Shown here: piece by piece, positions 9,080 through 16,927 of the stretch
Layout: every line of letters begins with the position of its first letter
Position numbering within the stretch: the stretch's first letter is position 1
From: Planctomycetota bacterium
GTDB lineage: Bacteria > Planctomycetota > Phycisphaerae > UBA1845
Direction of reading: 5' to 3'
Length of the DNA stretch: 52,416 nucleotides
Assembly: GCA_024276605.1 (NCBI GenBank)
Contig: JAJRWX010000092.1
Span: 1 to 52,416 of the forward strand
Program-made: the position numbers and the translations under genes
Notes under the pieces: model-generated
The model's database searches: none
What the model was told of the DNA's origin: nothing
The model's input: the letters and a program-made list of their open reading frames with translations, nothing else

Positions 9080-9543
9080 ATTCGTTTCCTTAATACTGGC
9101 TCGACTCAAAGTGGAACGGTACGTATCTGCGGGATCATAGCAGATGTTCCTGTGGTGACCAGCATCAAAACCAATAGAACGAAAGATGATGCTTTGGGGT
9201 ACTTTTTTCATAAAGGCTAAGAGCTATCCATTACACCTCATTTATGCCCTTGGCACACGTATTGTCTAAACCCCGGCAGGCTATCAACCGTGATCGTAAG
9301 TTCCGTTGGATTATTGTAAGGGATTGATATTTTTGGAAAGCCTTGGCCCAGTGTTCGCGTTATCCATTTTTTTCGATAGAATAATGACGCCTAGATGATT
9401 CATGGGCAGACAAACCAACGACGATATGGATTTCGTTTTTTTGAATTCACGTAGTCGGGCGATGTATGATTTTATTAGTGTTGTTATCTTTTTTTGCGAA
9501 ATAACAGCATGACAGAGGCAATGGTTTAGGTCAAATACTATTA
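9080..9543. other. Intergenic region between hflK and tRNA-Ser
   Basis: No supportable gene. One short inverted repeat, TGTTAT/ATAACA around a T-rich loop (about 9480-9508), lies just before the tRNA. I see no clear sigma70 promoter for the tRNA by eye. Confidence 0.4.
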
Positions 9544-9630
9544 GGATGAGTGGCCGAGTGGCTGAAGGCGACGGTCTTGAAAACCGTTAGGCGGGCAACC
9601 GTCTCGGGGGTTCGAATCCCTCCTCATCCG
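9544..9630 (+). tRNA. tRNA-Ser (anticodon UGA)
   Basis: 87 nt. Acceptor stem GGATGAG (9544-9550) pairs with CTCATCC (9623-9629), discriminator G 9630. The anticodon stem ACGGT/ACCGT closes the loop CTTGAAA, with anticodon TGA at 9578-9580. A long class II variable arm (GGCGGGCAACCGTCTC region) and T-loop GTTCGAATC identify a serine tRNA. CCA is not encoded. It reads UCA and wobble UCN codons. A protein-like reading frame beginning MAEWLKATVLKTV across this tRNA is spurious. Confidence 0.97.
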
Positions 9631-9689
9631 GTTTACTTGAAATCACGCACACTCAACGAATCATTGGGAATCATGTGCTCATTGGATCA

Positions 9690-9764
9690 TTACCCCAGAA
9701 AAAATCCTAGTAGAAGAAAATATCCTATGATGTAGAACACGACAAATTCGCCAAAGTCGATCAT
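9690..9764 (-). CDS. 24-aa hydrophobic mini-protein (hypothetical)
   Basis: ATG 9764 follows AAGGAG (9777-9772) with a 7-nt gap. The peptide MIDFGEFVVFYIIGYFLLLG plus FFLG is almost entirely one membrane helix. Its start overlaps the stop of the 48-aa ORF (ATGA, 9764-9761), so the two would be translationally coupled. Size and profile are those of single-helix regulatory peptides or type I toxins, but no family is recognised. Confidence 0.5.
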   Translation of the reverse strand: MIDFGEFVVFYIIGYFLLLGFFLG

Positions 9765-9907
9765 GGCCATACTCCTTGAATGAGTATTACTTTCGAATCA
9801 ACGGGATATAACTCGTAAACAACCGTGTTAGCCGTACCCACTATCATATAGTAAGCCACGGATACGATCCACCACGAGTAACTCAAACCTTCACGGTTCG
9901 GTGCCAT
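9761..9907 (-). CDS. 48-aa single-helix membrane protein (hypothetical)
   Basis: ATG 9907 to TGA 9763-9761. Product MAPNREGLSYSWWIVSVAYY then MIVGTANTVVYELYPVDSKV and a short hydrophobic end: polar N-terminus, one helix (about 11-32), short tail. There is no strong Shine-Dalgarno. Instead the start lies 4 nt after the closing stem of a potential folded RNA (9912-10008) on the same strand, so initiation could depend on that structure. It overlaps the 24-aa ORF downstream by ATGA, making a tiny two-gene operon. Unknown function. Confidence 0.45.
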   Translation of the reverse strand: MAPNREGLSYSWWIVSVAYYMIVGTANTVVYELYPVDSKVILIQGVWP

Positions 9908-9911
9908 CAGA

Positions 9912-10008
9912 GCCCGTTACAACTTGGGGTAAGTTATCGTGTTCACCTCATGGGTGCAAGACATGACTATTAAGGCTCGCCTTATCCTCTACGGACGGCG
10001 TAACGGGC
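9912..10008 (-). ncRNA. Possible structured RNA (97 nt), strand uncertain
   Basis: A perfect 9-bp closing stem, GCCCGTTAC (9912-9920) with GTAACGGGC (10000-10008), encloses three local hairpins: AACTT/AAGTT (9921-9925, 9931-9935), TTCACC/GGTGcAA (9942-9947, 9953-9959) and TAAGG/CCTTA (9971-9975, 9980-9984). Together these make a compact multi-branched fold. On the minus strand it ends 4 nt before the 48-aa ORF, so a leader or riboswitch-like role is the favoured reading. On the plus strand it would be a free RNA upstream of the amidohydrolase gene. I do not recognise a known riboswitch consensus. Confidence 0.45.
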
Positions 10009-10194
10009 CAATTCCACACTGTTGTGCCTGATGGATGACATCCAACGCTTCATCGGAAGACCCATCCTTGCAGCCAATTCGGAGGAGAAACAAAAGAACG
10101 GCGCTATTGGACGAACCATGCATATCCCGCTAACTTAACAAATGGGATCAACGAACTAACCAAAGCATTTACCGTTTTACCAGCGATCAACCGG

Positions 10195-13100
10195 ATGGGT
10201 AATAAACGCATGATACATAACGATTTCTCCAGAGGCATCATCTACCCAATAGCCGTAATCCTCTTGTTTGTTCTCTCGCCATACACTTCCCCTGCCATGG
10301 CTCAACATTGTTGTGGACCGGGACAATCGCAGGGGTGGAACCAACATTCGGTGTTGAACGACAGTTGGATGTCATCTTTACCCACAGTCATGCAACATGA
10401 TGACACTGCGGAATCATCGGACGATGAATCCAAAGACGAAGAGGAGAAGGAAAAATGGGATGTGGATCATCCACCCGGGCCTTGGGATGACGTGGCTATC
10501 ATCACGGATGAAGGCACGTGGATGAGTCTCGATGTCAGCCCGGATGGGAAGGAAATTGTTTTCGATATGCTTGGCGATTTGTACACATTGCCGATCGAAG
10601 GCGGGCAGGCCAAGTCCTTGACAGCCGGCATATCCTGGGACATGCAACCCACATTCAGCCCGGATGGTCAGCGCGTGGTCTTCACTTCAGACCGAGGCGG
10701 TGGAGACAATATTTGGATCATCCATCGTGATGGCAGCGACCCCGTAGCTGTCACCGACGAAGATTTCAAACTGCTAAACAGCCCTACTTGGACGCCGGAC
10801 GGGCAGTACATCGCCGCTAGAAAACACTTCACGTCGCGACGATCTATCGGTTCCGGGGAGATGTGGCTATACCACCACACCGGCGGCAAAGGCCTGCAGA
10901 TGACAAAAAAGCCCAACGATCAGAAGGATGTCGGTGAGCCGGCTTTTTCGCCGGATGGGCAATACCTGTATTTCAGTCAAGACACAACACCGGGCAAACA
11001 ATTTGAGTATAACAAAGACCCCAACAAGCAAATCTATGTGATCAAACGCTTGGATCGCAAAACCGGTGACATTGAAGATTTTGTCACCGGACCCGGCGGA
11101 TCCATTCGGCCAACACCATCACCGGATGGACAATGGTTAGCTTTTGTCAGGCGCGTACGTAATGCAAGTGTCCTATTTCTCAAAGACCTAGCTTCAGGTC
11201 AGGAATTACCACTCTATGACAAGCTCGAACGCGATATGCAGGAGACGTGGGCGATACACGGCGTTTACCCGGCCTTTGCCTGGACACCGGATAGTAAGTC
11301 CATGGTCTTCTGGGCAAGCGGGAAGATTCATCGCATTGACATCACCTCGAAAAAAGTAAGCGAAATTCCGTTTTTAATAAAAGACCATCGTCAAGTGGCC
11401 AAGGCCTTGCGCGTGGCTGTTGAGGTCGCTCCAGAATCATTCGACGTCAAACTATTACGATGGGCATCAGTATCTCCGACAGGTAAGGCTGTGGTATATC
11501 AGGCGCTGGGTCATTTATATCGCAAATCATTGCCTGATGGTAAGCCCACGCGACTGACAAAACAGCACAATCATTTTGAGTTTTATCCATCATTTTCACG
11601 CGACGGTAAGCATATTGTATACACTACCTTCAGCGATTCAGATTTAGGAAGTGTGCGGGTTGTGGATGCCAACGGCGGTGAAGGACGTATCGTCTCGCCA
11701 AAGCCCGGCCATTATGTAGAGCCTGTTTTTTCGCCGGATGGCAGCCGGATTGTCTATCGCCGTATAGGTGGTGGTTATCTGCGAAGTCCAACTTGGTCAC
11801 AGGACCAAGGTGTCTACGTCATCGATCTGCGTAACAATAAATCTCATCTGGTATGCAAAAAAGGCTCATCGCCACAATTCGGGACGGATCATGATCGTCT
11901 ATTTCTGACACGTTTCGAACGAAAGGAAGATAAAACAAAACGATTGTTAATTAGCCTGGACCTGGACGGTAGCGACGAACATACGCATTATAGTTCTGAA
12001 AATGCTACCGAGTTTCGCATTTCTCCCAATGGTCAGTGGCTAGCGTTTACTGAACGATTTAACGCTTACATCACACCATTCGTATATACCGGACGAGAAA
12101 TTGACATTGGCCCAAAAAGCAGAGCCATACCCATCACGAAAGTCTCGCGCGACGCAGGACAGTTTCTTCATTGGTCTGGGGATAGTACCCAGCTTCATTG
12201 GATATTGGGGCAGGAACTATTTTCCCGTAATTTGAGTGAAGCGTTTAGTTTTATTGGCGACGCGCCGGACGAACTTCCTGATCCACCGGAAACCGGAGTC
12301 AATATATCCTTTTCGTTCAAACACGATGCACCGCAAGGCTCAATCGCCTTTGTCGGTGGTCGAATCATTACGATGGACGGGGACAAGATCATTGAAGATG
12401 GTGTGATTGTCATTGATCAAAATCGCATTACAGTCGTCGGGCCACGTACACAAATCACGGTTCCCAACAATGCTTTGACCATCGACATCAACGGCAAGAC
12501 CGTTATGCCGGGTATTGTCGATGTGCATGCACATGGGGCGCAAGGCACGGCTGGTATCATTCCGCAGCAGAATTGGATGTCCTACGCCTCTCTGGCTTTT
12601 GGCACCACCACGATCCATGACCCTTCCAACGATACAAACACAATTTTCGCTGCATCAGAGCTAGTCAAAGCAGGGCTGATTCGTGGCCCGAGAATTTTCT
12701 CTACCGGCACCATTCTTTACGGGGCAAAATCTTCATTCAAAGCAGTCGTCAACAGTCTTGATGATGCGCAGTCGCATTTACGTAGAATGAAAGCGGTTGG
12801 GGCTATTAGCGTGAAAAGCTATAACCAACCCCGGCGCGATCAACGCCAACAAGTGATCACGGCTGCCCGTGAAATTGATATGATGGTCGTGCCGGAAGGT
12901 GGTTCGCTGTTCCAACATAATATGACCATGATCGTAGATGGCCATACCGGCATTGAGCACGCTATTCCGGTCGAGCGCGCGTACCAAGACGTAACCCAAT
13001 TATGGTCAGCATCGCAGACCGGCTATACGCCTACTATCGTTGTGGGATATGGCGGCATCTGGGGTGAAAATTATTGGTATCGATACACCAAGGTATGGGC

Positions 13101-13587
13101 CAATGAGCGACTACTTAGCTTTGTGCCTCGGTTTGTAATTGACCCACGCGCACGCCGGCGCTTTACAGCACCCGAGGAAGAGTACAATCACATCCGTATC
13201 GCCGCATATTGCAAAACGCTCGTCGATGCCGGTGGTCATGTTCAACTTGGTGCACACGGGCAGATGGCCGGACTGGCGGCGCATTGGGAGCTTTGGTCAT
13301 TCGTACAGGGCGGCATGACGGAACTTCAAGCCATTCGCGCAGCTACGATTGACGGCGCACGTTACGTTGGCCTCGATCTTGATATCGGTTCCTTGGAAAA
13401 AGGCAAACTCGCAGACTTTATCATTATCGACGGCAATCCGCTGGAAGACATCCGCCAATCGGAATCCATTTCACTAACTGTCATCAATGGACGTGTCTTT
13501 GATGCCAAAACGATGAACGAAATCGGAAACGAACCACAAAAACGTAAACCATTTTTTTGGGACTCCGATTACCGTTCGCTCCATTGA
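10195..13587 (+). CDS. Beta-propeller (PD40/TolB-like) fused to amidohydrolase
   Basis: 1130 aa with signal peptide (IIYPIAVILLFVLS, ending AMAQ), so exported. After an acidic linker (ESSDDESKDEEEKEKW) come many PD40 repeats, each with an SPDG signature (VSPDGKEIVFDM, FSPDGQRVVFTS, TPDGQYIAAR and others), forming one or two propellers to about residue 700. The C-terminal part (about 715-1115) is an amidohydrolase: VMPGIVDVHAHG supplies the HxH metal site at about 776-778, later His in GIEHAIPVE and LGAHGQMAG, and the terminal KGKLADFIIIDGNPL plus INGRV. Substrate unknown; imidazolonepropionase/prolidase-like hydrolases are the nearest class. Start is the first ATG; the RBS is weak. It appears monocistronic. 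Confidence 0.85.
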   Translation: MGNKRMIHNDFSRGIIYPIAVILLFVLSPYTSPAMAQHCCGPGQSQGWNQHSVLNDSWMSSLPTVMQHDDTAESSDDESKDEEEKEKWDVDHPPGPWDDVAIITDEGTWMSLDVSPDGKEIVFDMLGDLYTLPIEGGQAKSLTAGISWDMQPTFSPDGQRVVFTSDRGGGDNIWIIHRDGSDPVAVTDEDFKLLNSPTWTPDGQYIAARKHFTSRRSIGSGEMWLYHHTGGKGLQMTKKPNDQKDVGEPAFSPDGQYLYFSQDTTPGKQFEYNKDPNKQIYVIKRLDRKTGDIEDFVTGPGGSIRPTPSPDGQWLAFVRRVRNASVLFLKDLASGQELPLYDKLERDMQETWAIHGVYPAFAWTPDSKSMVFWASGKIHRIDITSKKVSEIPFLIKDHRQVAKALRVAVEVAPESFDVKLLRWASVSPTGKAVVYQALGHLYRKSLPDGKPTRLTKQHNHFEFYPSFSRDGKHIVYTTFSDSDLGSVRVVDANGGEGRIVSPKPGHYVEPVFSPDGSRIVYRRIGGGYLRSPTWSQDQGVYVIDLRNNKSHLVCKKGSSPQFGTDHDRLFLTRFERKEDKTKRLLISLDLDGSDEHTHYSSENATEFRISPNGQWLAFTERFNAYITPFVYTGREIDIGPKSRAIPITKVSRDAGQFLHWSGDSTQLHWILGQELFSRNLSEAFSFIGDAPDELPDPPETGVNISFSFKHDAPQGSIAFVGGRIITMDGDKIIEDGVIVIDQNRITVVGPRTQITVPNNALTIDINGKTVMPGIVDVHAHGAQGTAGIIPQQNWMSYASLAFGTTTIHDPSNDTNTIFAASELVKAGLIRGPRIFSTGTILYGAKSSFKAVVNSLDDAQSHLRRMKAVGAISVKSYNQPRRDQRQQVITAAREIDMMVVPEGGSLFQHNMTMIVDGHTGIEHAIPVERAYQDVTQLWSASQTGYTPTIVVGYGGIWGENYWYRYTKVWANERLLSFVPRFVIDPRARRRFTAPEEEYNHIRIAAYCKTLVDAGGHVQLGAHGQMAGLAAHWELWSFVQGGMTELQAIRAATIDGARYVGLDLDIGSLEKGKLADFIIIDGNPLEDIRQSESISLTVINGRVFDAKTMNEIGNEPQKRKPFFWDSDYRSLH

Positions 13588-13682
13588 CGTATAAGCTATG
13601 TGGGGGAGTCGATAACAAGATACCACGTTCGTTATCCTTCCAAAGTAGACCATGCAAATGTGGTTGACAGAGCGCAATCGCA

Positions 13683-13698
13683 TTGTGCAGTTGCACAA
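13683..13698. promoter_or_regulatory. Perfect inverted repeat (operator or short hairpin)
   Basis: TTGTGCA (13683-13689) and TGCACAA (13692-13698) are separated by 2 nt. The short spacer favours a dimeric protein-binding site over an RNA hairpin. It lies about 96 bp after the amidohydrolase stop and upstream of the small ORF at 13874. Confidence 0.35.
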
Positions 13699-13732
13699 CT
13701 CCTGTCTTTACAAGAGGTTATGATTATTTATC

Positions 13733-13843
13733 TCAACCCGCCCGTTCCGCTTTCCGACATACGATGGACGCAATAGCGCCGATTCCAATCGCGATGAGGC
13801 CATAACGTTTCGACCATATCATCGCGCAAACATAGACGGTCAT
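13733..13843 (-). CDS. 36-aa single-helix membrane protein (hypothetical)
   Basis: ATG 13843 to TGA 13735-13733, product MTVYVCAMIWSKRYGLIAIG then IGAIASIVCRKAERAG. One membrane helix (about 15-29) is followed by a basic tail, which fits an inner-membrane peptide. AAGGAG lies at 13860-13855, 11 nt upstream (a long gap). That site is half of the inverted repeat CTCC-TT-GGAG whose other half serves the divergent 24-aa ORF at 13874. Unknown family. Confidence 0.4.
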   Translation of the reverse strand: MTVYVCAMIWSKRYGLIAIGIGAIASIVCRKAERAG

Positions 13844-13873
13844 ATAGACTTTGTCTCCTTGGAGGAATGGGCC

Positions 13874-13948
13874 ATGAAAATTATTCAATGGATCATCAAC
13901 ATGCTTGAAGGATTTATCCCACTAATTTCTTTAGGAATGGAAGGCTAG
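13874..13948 (+). CDS. 24-aa amphipathic mini-protein (hypothetical)
   Basis: ATG 13874 follows GGAGG (13861-13865) at the ideal 8-nt distance. Product MKIIQWIINMLEGFIPLISL plus GMEG is a hydrophobic/amphipathic helix of the same length as the 24-aa peptide at 9690-9764. Downstream, 13965-14002 can form a long imperfect hairpin. The profile recalls type I toxins or phenol-soluble-modulin-like peptides, but this is resemblance of form only. Confidence 0.5.
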   Translation: MKIIQWIINMLEGFIPLISLGMEG

Positions 13949-13964
13949 AGTAAGCTTTATTGTT

Positions 13965-14002
13965 GTGTAGCGAGCCGCGGGTAAATCCTGCGGTCGCTGT
14001 AC
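13965..14002 (+). terminator. Imperfect stem-loop after the 24-aa ORF
   Basis: GTGTAGCGAGCCGCGGG and CCTGCGGTCGCTGTAC can pair over about 15 positions around a TAAAT loop, with one bulge and G-T pairs. There is no T-run after it (ACAAACAATG), so it may be a Rho-aided 3' end or an RNA-stabilising hairpin rather than an intrinsic terminator. Confidence 0.35.
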
Positions 14003-14048
14003 AAACAATGACATTACTCAGCGGTGATGGAAACAGGAAGGAATTCGC

Positions 14049-14174
14049 ATGAATTACCCGCTGTCTGTTGAAGAAACGCTAATCTTGCGTTGGGTCGGTC
14101 GCGTGCTGCCGACGATGGCTATCGCTGTCATTGCGGCATTAAGCAGTCTTTCGTTTTCTTCGGCTGGATGGTAA
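14049..14174 (+). CDS. 41-aa small membrane protein (hypothetical)
   Basis: ATG 14049 is preceded by GGAAGGAATTCGC, a good Shine-Dalgarno at about 7 nt. Product MNYPLSVEETLILRWVGRVL then PTMAIAVIAALSSLSFSSAGW: short N-terminus and one hydrophobic helix. The last 47 nt overlap the 3' end of the kinase gene on the other strand (tail to tail), which constrains the codons there and lowers confidence. Unknown family. Confidence 0.4.
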   Translation: MNYPLSVEETLILRWVGRVLPTMAIAVIAALSSLSFSSAGW

Positions 14175-16632
14175 GCGTATCGTTGAGTACCGAACCTAGG
14201 TCTTGCACTGAGTGTCGCTTACGGTCGAGTATCCGATGACGATTGCGAACAAACTCGACCCACATTGAACCCGACATTGGCATGAGCAACGAAAAACCAG
14301 CCATGCCACCATACACGCCAGTCGAATGTTCGCTAAGCACAAACCATGCAAAACATCCACAGGCTCCGATGAAAACCGCGAAGTGAACCCGGTGGCGCCA
14401 GACATCCTTATCAAACATCTGCAAACGGGCAAAACGCATAGGCATCAAACATCCCACGGTAGCCATCAATAACACAAGAGGCAAAATTGTGACCACAGGC
14501 AGGAATGCCGTACGATAGTATTTTCTGTTCAACAGTGATGTCATCACGTCAGCTTGTAAAAACACACCTGGCACGCTTTCAACCACCTGCTGGCCATACC
14601 TCGCTCGATGTCTGTCTGAAGCAAATCCCAAACGCGGTTGCCTACAATCTCCAATGAGCACGAGTTTACCGGCAACCATTCGTGCCACATCGGCATCATC
14701 AGCAGTAAGCAACTTCTCATAGGGTAACGTGCGAGACGCCCAAGACTTGGGTGAATGTAGTGGACTGGCCAAGCCATATAGCCAATCCCCTACTTGAACG
14801 CTAGGGCCAACAACCTGACTCTCCCATGACTTGGTCGCGTCGATCATGTCGCGTTCTCGAAGATAAGTATCCGGCCCGGTTTGGTATAATAGTGATAGCT
14901 TTCGGCTCGTTGGGCGTACGTCTAGATCGAGCACCGCGTCTGGATGGAGGATTGAGGACAAGGCCGCCAGTGAAAGCGCCGGTATGGATACACCGTCTTT
15001 TCGAGATACAGCTAGGACGAACTCACCCTCACGTTTGACCATATCCCGCGAGACAATAGCACCATGTCGAAGCTTGGAACCTAACATGCTCAATAAGGTG
15101 GAACTTAACTCAGGGTGACCCGTTTTATCGTAGTTTTTGGCAGCCAGTACGACAGGAATACCGGCTTCGTCCAATCGCATAACAGCTTGGGCTAGTGCTT
15201 TGTCCCCGGGTTGGTCGGAACGAAAATAGTAATCCCAAACCACCGAACTGGGCCGGGCTAACACGAATCTCTCCATCAATCGCCCATGCAGACCGCGCCA
15301 ACTACGTAGGTCACCCGTCACACCTTCGATACCCTGCGCCCGGGCGTACGCCGTAACGGCTTCAACCGTCTGATCGGAAACGCCAACAATGGCCACGCTA
15401 TCTTGCACGTTGGCTGATGCACCCGTGCCCGCCGCCGGCATACTGGATCCCAGATAAGCCGTCCCTTCGACTTGCCAGCGTACATCAAACAGTTGCGTTG
15501 ACGCCCATATAGCCAGACCGACACAAGCCACAAACACCGCCGCAAACCCCCATCGTGATTTCGTCGCCGCACCAATAGCGAGTCGACGCAAGCGGTAGCG
15601 TATGGATAATGGCTTAGTACGAATACGCCTGTCCTGACAATAAGCCATAAGATCATCAGCCAGTGCTTGCACGCAACTCAGCCGTGATGACCGTTCCCAT
15701 GTCAAACATCGCTCGATAAGCGTCTGTAAATCTCGACCACGGTGGATATCGTTCAACTCAGGCTTACGAGGCAACTGTGTGCGAATACGATCAAGCAAGG
15801 CTTCTTGCGGCGATTTATCCTGCGTCGCGGCCAGTGGATACGGATAATCACCGTCAGTGACAATCTCAAAGAGCATCACACCCAACGACCATATATCGCT
15901 GCGCTTATCAGCTGAGCCACTGACACCACCCCACGCCTGCTCAGGGGACATATACTTGAGCGTGCCGAGCACATCGCCGAGATGGGTAATCGTGTGGCGT
16001 GCGGAGCTACTCCAGTCCGTGGCAGATACGCTACAAATGCCAAAATCCAAAATATGCGGATAGCCGGCTTCATCGATGATGATGTTGCGCGGTTTGAGGT
16101 CTCGGTGTACGACACCCACGCGATGGGCATCCCCCACCGCCTGACATACGCGCTGAAAAACGGTTAGTTTATCAACTAAACTGTCACATCGTTCAATAAG
16201 ATATTCATCGAGGTGCGTACCGTCGATATAATCCATCACAAAATATTGCGTGTCGTTTACAGTGCCGGATTCAAGACACTTGACGACCCAAGGAGATTCA
16301 ATCCGCTCGAGGACGCGAATCTCGCGTTCAAATCGGTCACGCTCCATGTTACCCGATAAACTCAAGACTTTCAGCGCCACAACCCGAGGCTGATCCTTCA
16401 TCCACCATGCTTTGTACACCACACCGAAACGCCCACGGCCAATCTCTTTGACAATGCGACAATTTTTGATCTGCGGCTGCATGGAATTGCGCCCTAACTC
16501 GAAATACTTTTGCAGGCAACCTCGACAACACGATAAGTGTTTGTCCATACCCACACGATGCGCACTGCCAAGTCGGTCATGCGCATGGGCGGCAATCGTG
16601 GCTTGATCAGGACATGGGCTTGGCATAGGCAT
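14128..16632 (-). CDS. Ser/Thr protein kinase with N-terminal zinc finger and CHASE2 sensor
   Basis: 834 aa. Residues 7-39 carry Cys7 and H-x3-C-x2-C (His32, Cys36, Cys39), the anti-sigma-type zinc finger. The Hanks kinase domain runs about 56-320: GRGRFGVV loop, Lys88 in VALKVL, HRDLKPRN (Asp178), DFG (196-198), SPEQAWGG, and DIWSLGVMLFE. All catalytic residues are present. A membrane helix at about 355-372 is followed by a CHASE2-type extracytoplasmic sensor (VAIVGVSDQTVEAV; VVWDYYFRSDQPGDKAL) and three C-terminal helices (about 700-790). It probably senses an envelope or extracellular signal and phosphorylates unknown targets. The start is the first ATG with a weak RBS. Confidence 0.88.
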   Translation of the reverse strand: MPMPSPCPDQATIAAHAHDRLGSAHRVGMDKHLSCCRGCLQKYFELGRNSMQPQIKNCRIVKEIGRGRFGVVYKAWWMKDQPRVVALKVLSLSGNMERDRFEREIRVLERIESPWVVKCLESGTVNDTQYFVMDYIDGTHLDEYLIERCDSLVDKLTVFQRVCQAVGDAHRVGVVHRDLKPRNIIIDEAGYPHILDFGICSVSATDWSSSARHTITHLGDVLGTLKYMSPEQAWGGVSGSADKRSDIWSLGVMLFEIVTDGDYPYPLAATQDKSPQEALLDRIRTQLPRKPELNDIHRGRDLQTLIERCLTWERSSRLSCVQALADDLMAYCQDRRIRTKPLSIRYRLRRLAIGAATKSRWGFAAVFVACVGLAIWASTQLFDVRWQVEGTAYLGSSMPAAGTGASANVQDSVAIVGVSDQTVEAVTAYARAQGIEGVTGDLRSWRGLHGRLMERFVLARPSSVVWDYYFRSDQPGDKALAQAVMRLDEAGIPVVLAAKNYDKTGHPELSSTLLSMLGSKLRHGAIVSRDMVKREGEFVLAVSRKDGVSIPALSLAALSSILHPDAVLDLDVRPTSRKLSLLYQTGPDTYLRERDMIDATKSWESQVVGPSVQVGDWLYGLASPLHSPKSWASRTLPYEKLLTADDADVARMVAGKLVLIGDCRQPRLGFASDRHRARYGQQVVESVPGVFLQADVMTSLLNRKYYRTAFLPVVTILPLVLLMATVGCLMPMRFARLQMFDKDVWRHRVHFAVFIGACGCFAWFVLSEHSTGVYGGMAGFSLLMPMSGSMWVEFVRNRHRILDRKRHSVQDLGSVLNDTLTIQPKKTKDCLMPQ

Positions 16633-16927
16633 GATCGTGCTCAGCTGACATTCTCATTCTTGATGTTCCATCATAACTGAAGGGACGGGTTGGCGAAATC
16701 CGAGCCGTGCCCGTCAGGAAACGGTTTCCCTGCGCCCGTTCCCGCATCCCGATTCCGCTGTACATCGGGACGCTTTGATTAATCCAGTATCGGCGATCTG
16801 CACAAAGTGCGCTTACGGAATTTAGACTCTGGCTGTAACAGTCCCCCCAATTGCCCTGATTTCTCAATAAGCAACACTAAGACTTCATTTCTTGAGTCAA
16901 CACGATGATCCGGCTGGTTGATTAGGG
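16633..16927. other. Intergenic region with degenerate hairpin sequence
   Basis: No convincing gene. It contains ATCCCGAT...ATCGGGA (about 16747-16773), a short hairpin whose arm GTCCCGATGTA (read on the minus strand) matches part of the repeat hairpin, and CAGGAAA/TTTCCCTG (16717-16734). A -10-like TATGAT (minus strand, about 16674) lies 5' of the kinase start with only a weak -35. Confidence 0.35.

Noticed and set aside
9550-9735. 61-aa ORF starting MAEWLKATVLKTV
   Set aside because: It is the tRNA-Ser sequence read as protein.
16607-16867. 86-aa minus-strand ORF upstream of the kinase
   Set aside because: It overlaps the kinase start in another frame, has no RBS and covers degenerate hairpin sequence.
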